Shown here one piece after another: positions 57,168 through 64,000 of a DNA stretch of 64,000 nt (the first letter of the stretch is position 1; the number at the start of each line of letters is the position of its first letter). Source of the stretch: Candidatus Sulfopaludibacter sp. SbA3. GTDB lineage: Bacteria > Acidobacteriota > Vicinamibacteria > Vicinamibacterales > UBA2999. The stretch spans positions 1 through 64,000 of the forward strand of contig CAMDNQ010000014.1 of NCBI GenBank assembly GCA_945903265.1. The letters are read 5' to 3'. A program made the position numbers and the translations under genes. The notes under the pieces are model-generated. The model was given only the letters and a program-made list of their open reading frames with translations, did no database searches and had not been told where the DNA came from.

Positions 57168-60100
57168 ACGCCTTCTCATCGCCCTCGCGGGTCTCGCGGG
57201 CGCCGCGATGCTGTTTGCCCTGCTTCTCCACGCGGCGTTCGCGCGGCGCGCCGTGCTCGGATACATCCTTCCAAGAATCGAACGCGAATATCAGCTTCAA
57301 CTGACGGCTTCGCGGCTGGATTACAACCTCGCGGCCATGCGTGTCGGGCTCGCCGGCGTCGCGCTCGCGTCGCCCCGAACGCCGACCGCGCCGTTTTTCA
57401 CGGCGGATTACGTCCAGGTCGACGTGCCCTGGAGCATTCTGCGCGGCGCCGTGGTATTCGACGACATCAGCGTGACGAACGGGGTGGTCGCCATCAGGCG
57501 GTACGGCGACGGCACTACCAACCTGCCGGCGGGTTCCGCCGAACCTGGTGGTGAGCCCGCGGCGCTGCGAATCGGCAGGCTGGATATCAACCGGCTCACC
57601 ATCGATCTGGTCGACGAGCAGGCGATTACGAGCCTGCTGTTGCCGGCCGTGGCAATACAGCTAACGCCGTCCAGTGGTTTTATCCGCCTGGCGGAAGAAG
57701 GCTTTCTTCGGACGGAAACTCAGGAAACCCGGATTCAGCAGCTCAGTGGCGGCGCGAGCTTCGATGGACGTGCCCTCCACCTGTCGGGCCTCGAGGTGCG
57801 CACCGGTGAGGGCACCGCGCGCGTGGACGGCGCGCTGACCCTGATTGCGCGCGACCAGCGCGCCGACGTGCGCATCATCGGATCGATCGACGCGACGCGC
57901 GCGTCGCGATGGTTCGTGGCGAACGGCACCCTGCCCGAAGGAACAGTCGCGTTCGACGCGGAGGTTGAAGGGCCGTTCACGGACATCACGACAGTGGCCA
58001 GCGTCACGTCAGACCGCCTTGCGATGGGGGAGGTTGCGTTGACCGCGTTGAACGGGCGTGTACGCGTCACGTCTGTCGCGGCCGACATCGAGACTCTTGG
58101 GTTCGACTTCGCGGGCGGGAGCGCATCTGCGATGGGTGTGCTGCCGCTCGATGACGCGGGCAGCGGCCGCCTCACGGCGTCGTGGAAGGGCGTCGACGTG
58201 GCGGAAGCCACGCGAGCGTTCGCGCCTGACGCTGAACTGACGCCGTCCGGTCAGTTCTCCGGCGAGATCAACGTCGAGGGCCGCGGGCTGGCGATCGAGC
58301 GCTGGAGAGGACTGATGCGCCTGGCGCTGGCCGGCGGCACGACGCGGAATGGGCAGATCGCTGCGCCGGGAAACTCGATGGTGCGGCTCAACGAGGGAAC
58401 GTGGCGCCTCGAAGGCCGTCATGCGATCGGCGGCGTCGCGCCCGCGGCGGTCGTCCTGAGCGGGACAACCGGCGAGAGCATCGTGACCGGCGACATCAGT
58501 GTGTCCCCGGCGAACCTCGTCGCGCTCGCGGACATGTTGCGTGCATCCGGCCTTGCCGACATCAGCCGCCTCGTCATCACGGGCGGATTTATCGAGGGGC
58601 AGTTTCACCTCGCTGGGCAGTTGGCCGATCCGGTGCTCAAGGGCGAGATCGTCGTGCGGGATCTGCTTGCCCCGGAAGTCACGATCCCCCTCATCAACGC
58701 CAGTCTCAGCGGTCGGCCCGCGCTGCCGGAACTGACGTTCCGCGCTGATGCGCCGGCTGGCGAGATTGCCGGCGAGGCGGTCGCGAATCTGCGCGCGGCC
58801 GGGCGCCTCGTCGAGTCGATGGTGCTTCTGCACGACCTGACGGCATCACAGCCGTCCACTGCCGGCATGCTCAGCGCGCGCGGCACGTACGACCTCGAGA
58901 CAGGTCGCTATGACGCGGCGATCGAGGGGGCAAGCTGGCGCGTCTCCCCGACAGCGGACCGGCCCGCGGCTGCTGACATTGACCTGACCTTCAAGGGGAC
59001 GGGCACGATGGACGACCCCGCGGGCGTCGGCAATGTGACGCTCCGCGGCGTTGAATGGGACACGAGGCGGCTTGGCGATGTCACGGCTTCGATCGAGCTT
59101 GCCCGGCGCGGCGCGGTCATCGAGGCCGAGGCTCCGGAGTTTGCGGCGACTGCCAGCCTCGAGGTCGCGCTCGACGCGCCGTACGCGGCTACCGTCGACG
59201 CGCGTGCGACGGGACTCGACCTGGCCCGGGTGCTTCAGGGCATCGAGACCCCCGTGCCCATTTCAGGGACGACGAGCCTGGCGATTCGTGCCGAAGGGCC
59301 GCTGGAATCATGGCGCGCGGGTACGGCATCCATCGAAGTGACGTCACTCGATGCCCGTGCCGGCGATCTCGACGTGAGCCTGGCCGAGACCGCGCGTGCG
59401 CGCTATGCGTCGGAGCGCGTGTTTATCGACCGACTGGAAGTCGATGCGGAAGACCTCCGGCTGTCGGCCTCCGGTGACATCGACGCGTTTGCGGGGAACA
59501 GCGGGGCCTCCGGCGTCCTCGTGACGATGACGGGCGACGTGGACCAGGTCGTGCGCGCCGCGGCGGCTGCGGGACTGACCGATCTGCCCGTTACCGGCGG
59601 CAGCGGCCCGGTCGCATTGCTCGCACGCATCACCGGCGTCATCGAAGAGCCGGTCATCGCCGCCGACCTCGAGGCCGGACCGGGGTCGGTGACCCTGCGA
59701 GACCTGCCGCCGGCGACGAATGTTCGTCTGCGCGCGCACGCCGAAGAAGGGTGGGTCGAACTCCGCGAGGCCCAGGTGAGTTACGAAGGGGCCGAAATCA
59801 CGGCCACTGGCAAGGCGCCTCTATCGCTCGTGGGTGCCGCCGGGCCATTCGGCGCAGGCGCCTCCGGAGCAGCGGAGCTCCATGCGCGCGCCACGAACCT
59901 GGGTGCCGGCGTGCTCCGTCCATTCGTTGAGTCTGGCGCTGTGGACGAGATCGAGGGCTCCATCGACGCCTCGCTCGACCTCTCAACGCCAACGCTCGAA
60001 CTCTCTAGCCTGACGGGCGAGCTCCGCATCGATCGCCTCGATGTGCGGGTGGCCGACCTCCCGGTCACGCAGCGCGTTCCGACTCGCATCGTTGCGCGCG

Positions 60101-63100
60101 ACGGGTTTGCCCGCGTCGAGGCGTGGGAGTGGGTGGGGCAGGGGGCGACGCTCGACGTCCGCGGCCAGGTGCGTCTCGAGGATCGTCAGGCCGCCATACT
60201 CGCGAACGGCGTCATCGACCTGCGCATGCTCACGCCGTTCGTGCGTGACGCCGGCATGACCACCGCCGGACGCATGGAACCTCGTCTCTCCATCACCGGC
60301 CCGATCGACAGCCCCCGCATCGACGGGGATGTGCTCGTGACCGACGGTGAGGTGCGGCTCGTGGACCCGCGAGTCATCGTCTCGGGCCTGACGGTTCGAA
60401 CGGTGCTGTCGCGCATGTCCGGCCGCATCACCGAGCTCACTGGCACGATCAACGGCGGCACGCTCACCGGCGAAGGGACGATCGACTACAACGACGACGG
60501 GCAGCTCGACCTGCAGCTGACGAGCGACATCCGCGGCATGGCGCTCGAGTTTCCAGAAGGCCTTCGCAGCGAGATCGACGCTGCGCTCGGACTCTCCTTT
60601 GTCGCGCCCGATCCGATGTCCGGACTGCTGTCCGGGACGGTCACGGTCGTCCGTGGCTCGTATCGCGAACCGCTGGCCGTGGTCACCGGTCTGCTCGCCG
60701 CGTCGCGCGCGCGGCAGCTTGCGGCAGCGGCCGAGCCGTCGCCGCTTCTCGATGCCCTCGCGCTGGACGTGCGTGTGACGACCGACGAAGACATCTTCGT
60801 GGACAACAACTACGGCCGCTTCCAGCTGGGAGGCGACTTCCGTCTGATCGGGACGGGCTCGGCGCCGGGGATGTCGGGACGTGCCGAGCTGCGCGAGGGC
60901 GGCCAGCTGTTCGTCGGGCGCAACGTGTACACGGTGAACTTCGGAACGATCGATTTTGCGAGTGCCGCTGCCATCGAGCCCAACCTGAATGTCGAGGCGG
61001 CCACGCGCGCCGGTGGGGAAGACATCGAGGTCACGATCGCCGGTCCTGCGGAAGCGCCGACTGTGACACTCACGTCGCCGAGCAACCCGGACCTTGGCCA
61101 GGCGGAGCTCGCGTCGTTGCTGCTGACCGGGCGGCGGCTGGAGGATCTGGCGCCGGGCGATGCGGCGTTCGTCGGCACACAAGTGCTGGGGAATTTCTCC
61201 GCCGAAGTGCTTGGCTTCGCCAGCCGCGCCGTGGGTCTCGACACGCTGCGTCTCGGCGGCGTCGACAACCCGGCGCTGCGACGCGACCCGAACGCCGTGG
61301 CGACGGAGCTCGATCCGACGACCCGTGTCACGTTCGGCAAAAGCCTCGGATCCGACGTCGATGTGACGTTCTCGCAGAGTCTGCGCGAGGGCGATGCTCA
61401 AACGTGGATCGTGGACTATCTCCCAGCCCGCGGGCTGGAACTCCGTCTCGTGTCTGATGACGAGGATCTGCGGTCCTATGCCTTCCGCCACGACGTGGCG
61501 TTCGGGGGCGCGGCCCGCGCGGGTCAACCCGCCGCATCCGCGCGCGCCGAGGTCCGCGTGGCTCGAATCGACATCGCGGGAAACGTCGCGCTCGCGGACG
61601 CACGCGTGCGGGACACGCTGGGCCTGGAGCCTGGAGAGCGGTTCGACTTCGCGAGCTGGCAGGAGGATCGCGATCGGCTCGAAGCGCTGTATCGCGACGA
61701 GGGGTATCTGACGGCGCGGATCACGGCGCGAAGGATGGACGAGACGGATGGGGTCGTCCTGATCTACGGGATCGAGGCAGGCCCCATTACCTCGATCGAC
61801 ATCGCCGGCATGCCGGTGCCGTCCGCGTTGCGCGAACGCCTCGAGACGGCATGGGCCGCGTCGGTGTTCGATGACTTCCTGATTGACGAAGCCGCCGGCA
61901 TCATCCGGGCGGAACTCGGCGCGGACGGCTATCTGCAGCCGACGGTCGACGTCAGCGTCCGCGAGATGCCCGGGCGCAAGGTGCTGGCGATTGCCGTCGA
62001 GCCCGGTTCGAGTACGACCCGCACCGTGATTCGAGTCGAGGGGGTGGACGAGGCGCTCGGCGAGGAGATCCAGGCCAACCTCCGCGCGCAGGGCGTCGAC
62101 GACGTGGTGTCCGAGGCGGGTCGGGTCGAGGCGGAGACGACGGCGTTCCTGCGCCGCCGTGGCTATCTCCGCGCGAATGTCACCGTCGGGGCGCCCCGCT
62201 TCCAGGACGACACCGCGACCCTTCCGCTCACCGTGGACGCCGGCGATATCTTCGTCATTTCCGACGTCTCATTTTCTGGTTCTGGCGGTCTCGACATCGA
62301 CATGCGTGGCGTCGCGGGAGTCGACCCAGGCGAACCGTACGCGCCGGCCGCCATCGAAGAAGCCCGCCAGCGCCTTGTGGCGGTCTATCGCCGGGAAGGG
62401 TTTGCCGCAGCGGCGGTCGCGGCGCGTCCTGTCGTCAACGAGACGCGGCCGGAAGTTGCGGTGGCCTTCGACGTGACGGAAGGCCCTCGTCAGGTGGTCA
62501 ATGAGATTGCCATCACAGGCAATCGCCGGGTTGACACCGATGTCATCCGACGGACGCTCGAGATGTCCGAAGGGGATCCGCTCCGGGCAGACGAGGTGCT
62601 GCAGGCGCGCACGCGGGTGTTCAATACCGGTCTCTTCCGCCGTATCGACGTGTCGTCGGAACAGGTCTCGACATCAGACGCCGCCGCCATGCGGCTGCGC
62701 GTGACGGTCGAGGAGTGGCCGGCTGTGCGCCTGCGGTACGGCCTCGTGGTGGCCGAAGAGCGGCCTGAAGACAAGATCGACGGCCGCGAGCTGGTGCCTG
62801 GCGTGTCGGCGGACGTCACGCGCCGCATGCTGTTCGGCGGGCCGATCGGGATCGGCACCGCCGTGTCGCTGCAGCGCCGGGACCAGCGCGCGCGTGTCTT
62901 TGTGAATACCCCGACGCTCTTCAGCCTGCCCGTCGAATCGTCACTGATCGGCGAAAAATCGCGTGAGCAGTTCCAGGCGGTCAGCCTCGTGACACATCGG
63001 GACAGCATGACGTGGGAGCAGCGCGCGCGGATCGCGCGCAACCTGACGCTGTCGTACGCCTACACGTTCGAGCGTAACCACACCTTCGACACCAATCCGA

Positions 63101-63723
63101 ACGAAGGGGACGAGTTCGCGTTCGACATCACCGTCAACATCGCGCGGCTCAACACCGCCCTCGCCTGGGACACCCGAGACGACCCCACGGACACCACGCG
63201 TGGTCTCTTTGCCTCCATGACCTCCGAGTTCGCGCCCGAGGCGGTGGGATCGGACATCAGGTTCATCCGGCAGCTGCAGCAGGGCTACTACTTCCGGCCG
63301 TGGCGCGGGATGGTCTTTGCCTCCGCGGCCAGAGCCGGTGTCGTCGTGCCGCTTGGCGGACAGGACCTGATCGTGTCGGAGCGATTCTTTGCCGGTGGGT
63401 CGCGAACGGTCCGCGGCGTCGCGGAGGAGGGGCTGGGTGGCCGCGATTTCTTCGGCCCTACGGGCGGTCAGCTGATGGTGGTGCTGAACCAGGAAGTGCG
63501 CGTGCCGATTTACGGCTGGGTGGGGGGCGTCGGATTCGTCGACGCCGGCAATGTCTTCACGAAGCCGCGCGACGCGAGCCTGCGCGATCTGGTGGGGTCG
63601 GTTGGCGTGGGGGTGCGGCTGGTGACGCCGTTTGCGCTGCTGCGGGTCGATTTCGCAAAAACGGCCTGGGGCGCGCCGGCGACCTCAGGCCGTTGGACGT
63701 TTGGAATTGGTCAGGCTTTTTAG
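57124..63723 (+). CDS. TamB-BamA fusion: envelope-spanning bridge joined to an Omp85 barrel
   Basis: A 2199-residue single reading frame. Residues 17-40 are a transmembrane anchor (RRLLIALAGLAGAAMLFALL). From there to about 1470 runs the beta-rich TamB/AsmA-like part, ending in a DUF490 domain with NLNVEAATRAGGEDIEVTIA, PSNPDLGQAELASLLLTGRR and TRVTFGKSLGSDVDVTF (about 1287-1415). Five POTRA domains follow, at about 1477, 1555, 1633, 1710 and 1791 (each with a x-I-x-x-x-G start and a Y-x-x-x-G-Y/F helix), then a barrel from about 1868 with the L6 motif VRGV (2096-2099) and a terminal Phe. TamB and TamA/BamA are normally separate inner- and outer-membrane proteins. The predicted product would span the whole envelope and could move lipids or insert proteins. 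Confidence 0.9.
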   Translation: MNEQPPPAAPRARYRRLLIALAGLAGAAMLFALLLHAAFARRAVLGYILPRIEREYQLQLTASRLDYNLAAMRVGLAGVALASPRTPTAPFFTADYVQVDVPWSILRGAVVFDDISVTNGVVAIRRYGDGTTNLPAGSAEPGGEPAALRIGRLDINRLTIDLVDEQAITSLLLPAVAIQLTPSSGFIRLAEEGFLRTETQETRIQQLSGGASFDGRALHLSGLEVRTGEGTARVDGALTLIARDQRADVRIIGSIDATRASRWFVANGTLPEGTVAFDAEVEGPFTDITTVASVTSDRLAMGEVALTALNGRVRVTSVAADIETLGFDFAGGSASAMGVLPLDDAGSGRLTASWKGVDVAEATRAFAPDAELTPSGQFSGEINVEGRGLAIERWRGLMRLALAGGTTRNGQIAAPGNSMVRLNEGTWRLEGRHAIGGVAPAAVVLSGTTGESIVTGDISVSPANLVALADMLRASGLADISRLVITGGFIEGQFHLAGQLADPVLKGEIVVRDLLAPEVTIPLINASLSGRPALPELTFRADAPAGEIAGEAVANLRAAGRLVESMVLLHDLTASQPSTAGMLSARGTYDLETGRYDAAIEGASWRVSPTADRPAAADIDLTFKGTGTMDDPAGVGNVTLRGVEWDTRRLGDVTASIELARRGAVIEAEAPEFAATASLEVALDAPYAATVDARATGLDLARVLQGIETPVPISGTTSLAIRAEGPLESWRAGTASIEVTSLDARAGDLDVSLAETARARYASERVFIDRLEVDAEDLRLSASGDIDAFAGNSGASGVLVTMTGDVDQVVRAAAAAGLTDLPVTGGSGPVALLARITGVIEEPVIAADLEAGPGSVTLRDLPPATNVRLRAHAEEGWVELREAQVSYEGAEITATGKAPLSLVGAAGPFGAGASGAAELHARATNLGAGVLRPFVESGAVDEIEGSIDASLDLSTPTLELSSLTGELRIDRLDVRVADLPVTQRVPTRIVARDGFARVEAWEWVGQGATLDVRGQVRLEDRQAAILANGVIDLRMLTPFVRDAGMTTAGRMEPRLSITGPIDSPRIDGDVLVTDGEVRLVDPRVIVSGLTVRTVLSRMSGRITELTGTINGGTLTGEGTIDYNDDGQLDLQLTSDIRGMALEFPEGLRSEIDAALGLSFVAPDPMSGLLSGTVTVVRGSYREPLAVVTGLLAASRARQLAAAAEPSPLLDALALDVRVTTDEDIFVDNNYGRFQLGGDFRLIGTGSAPGMSGRAELREGGQLFVGRNVYTVNFGTIDFASAAAIEPNLNVEAATRAGGEDIEVTIAGPAEAPTVTLTSPSNPDLGQAELASLLLTGRRLEDLAPGDAAFVGTQVLGNFSAEVLGFASRAVGLDTLRLGGVDNPALRRDPNAVATELDPTTRVTFGKSLGSDVDVTFSQSLREGDAQTWIVDYLPARGLELRLVSDDEDLRSYAFRHDVAFGGAARAGQPAASARAEVRVARIDIAGNVALADARVRDTLGLEPGERFDFASWQEDRDRLEALYRDEGYLTARITARRMDETDGVVLIYGIEAGPITSIDIAGMPVPSALRERLETAWAASVFDDFLIDEAAGIIRAELGADGYLQPTVDVSVREMPGRKVLAIAVEPGSSTTRTVIRVEGVDEALGEEIQANLRAQGVDDVVSEAGRVEAETTAFLRRRGYLRANVTVGAPRFQDDTATLPLTVDAGDIFVISDVSFSGSGGLDIDMRGVAGVDPGEPYAPAAIEEARQRLVAVYRREGFAAAAVAARPVVNETRPEVAVAFDVTEGPRQVVNEIAITGNRRVDTDVIRRTLEMSEGDPLRADEVLQARTRVFNTGLFRRIDVSSEQVSTSDAAAMRLRVTVEEWPAVRLRYGLVVAEERPEDKIDGRELVPGVSADVTRRMLFGGPIGIGTAVSLQRRDQRARVFVNTPTLFSLPVESSLIGEKSREQFQAVSLVTHRDSMTWEQRARIARNLTLSYAYTFERNHTFDTNPNEGDEFAFDITVNIARLNTALAWDTRDDPTDTTRGLFASMTSEFAPEAVGSDIRFIRQLQQGYYFRPWRGMVFASAARAGVVVPLGGQDLIVSERFFAGGSRTVRGVAEEGLGGRDFFGPTGGQLMVVLNQEVRVPIYGWVGGVGFVDAGNVFTKPRDASLRDLVGSVGVGVRLVTPFALLRVDFAKTAWGAPATSGRWTFGIGQAF

Positions 63724-63776
63724 TGCTTGGTGCCTTGTGCCGAGTGCCTGGTGCGTGCCTGGTATTTGGTGCTTGG
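63724..63776 (+). repeat. Tandem heptamer array (TGCCTGG type, seven units)
   Basis: Units TGCTTGG, TGCCTTG, TGCCGAG, TGCCTGG, a four-base TGCG, then TGCCTGG, TATTTGG, TGCTTGG. It starts at the base after the fusion gene's stop and fills the space to the convergent TPR gene. The seven-base period is the same as at 5062-5089 and 13719-13739. Confidence 0.85.
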
Positions 63777-63779
63777 TGA

Positions 63780-64000
63780 CTATCTTCCTCGGACAGTTCG
63801 CATGATCTGGATCACTTCGGGGCGCTCCGGGGCTTCCGGGGCCAGCCGCAGGAAGGCTTCGAAGTGGTTGGCCATCCGGTCGGGGCGTCCGGCCCGGTAC
63901 TCCATCAGCCCGCCATAGTAATGCGCATACGCGAGCGCCGGATTCAGGTCCGACGCGCGGTCGAACGCAGCGGCGGCTCCGCGCCAGTCTTCGCGCTTCG
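63780..64000 (-). CDS. TPR-repeat protein, C-terminal end (5' part beyond window)
   Basis: The last 72 residues of a minus-strand gene that enters from the right edge. The stretch DWRGAAAAFDRASDLNPALA followed by YAHYYGGLMEYRAGRPDRMA and HFEAFLRLAPEAPERPEV is a typical pair of tetratricopeptide repeats. Stop TAG at 63780-63782. Nothing can be said about the rest of the protein or its partner. Confidence 0.8.
   Translation of the reverse strand, partial: KREDWRGAAAAFDRASDLNPALAYAHYYGGLMEYRAGRPDRMANHFEAFLRLAPEAPERPEVIQIMRTVRGR

Noticed and set aside
1-64000. tRNA, rRNA or CRISPR array
   Set aside because: No gap is large enough for an rRNA or CRISPR array, and no cloverleaf-like sequence was noticed. 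A tRNA scan was not possible by eye.

Overview
The window is 64 kb of GC-rich, densely packed chromosomal DNA from a Gram-negative bacterium. The gene content is typical of Acidobacteriota, most likely class Vicinamibacteria (inference from family content, with no rRNA or marker gene to prove it). It includes exported DUF6152 proteins, a TonB-dependent receptor with a carboxypeptidase-regulatory-like N-terminus, a DUF5916/CBM9 outer-membrane protein, NHL propellers, amidohydrolases with signal peptides, and several small exported paralogous families. I see no rRNA, tRNA, CRISPR array, transposase or prophage. No gap between genes exceeds about 110 bases.

Layout. 1-3.9 kb: RND efflux pump (cut by the window edge) with its adaptor, divergent from a MarR regulator. 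3.9-18.5 kb: small membrane and exported proteins, including three members of one unnamed exported family, two members of another, a GH6 glycosidase, an M23 peptidase, a beta-helix protein, a TIM-barrel protein, a dihaem cytochrome and a hydroxyacid-oxoacid transhydrogenase. 18.5-36.4 kb: a catabolic island with a tripartite tricarboxylate transporter (binding protein, and a TctA-TctB fusion), a UbiD decarboxylase, a three-subunit molybdenum hydroxylase with a CoxG-like protein, an ACMSD-like amidohydrolase, a Tat-exported ThDP enzyme, a PcaD-like hydrolase, a tannase/feruloyl esterase, an MFS transporter, a NicC-like flavin monooxygenase and a frameshifted cysteine dioxygenase. 36.5-48.3 kb: outer-membrane and periplasmic proteins (DUF5916, amidohydrolases, a binding protein, a PQQ sugar dehydrogenase, a TonB receptor, an NHL propeller). 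48.4-52.3 kb: 3-oxoadipyl-CoA thiolase, an MFS permease and both CoA-transferase subunits, the lower beta-ketoadipate pathway. 52.4-64 kb: propeller, M28 peptidase, YjbQ-domain protein, a membrane protein of unknown function, a 2199-residue TamB-BamA fusion and the end of a TPR protein.

Together the genes suggest a heterotroph that degrades plant-derived polymers and aromatic or N-heterocyclic acids. Uptake would use TTT and MFS carriers, hydroxylation the Mo and flavin enzymes, and the products would be fed through beta-ketoadipate reactions. Substrates are inferred from family membership only.

Three things stand out beyond gene content. First, the fusion of a TamB-like periplasmic bridge to a five-POTRA Omp85 barrel in one polypeptide. 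Second, short repeats have repeatedly become part of genes: a nonamer inverted repeat encodes an entire signal peptide and a transporter loop, other repeats sit in frame inside the TctA-TctB fusion and the Mo-hydroxylase, and one palindrome supplies the stop codon of two unrelated genes. Three tandem heptamer arrays lie between genes. Third, many genes lack a Shine-Dalgarno sequence but have a TANNNT-type -10 box about 7-13 bases before the start codon, pointing to frequent leaderless transcription.
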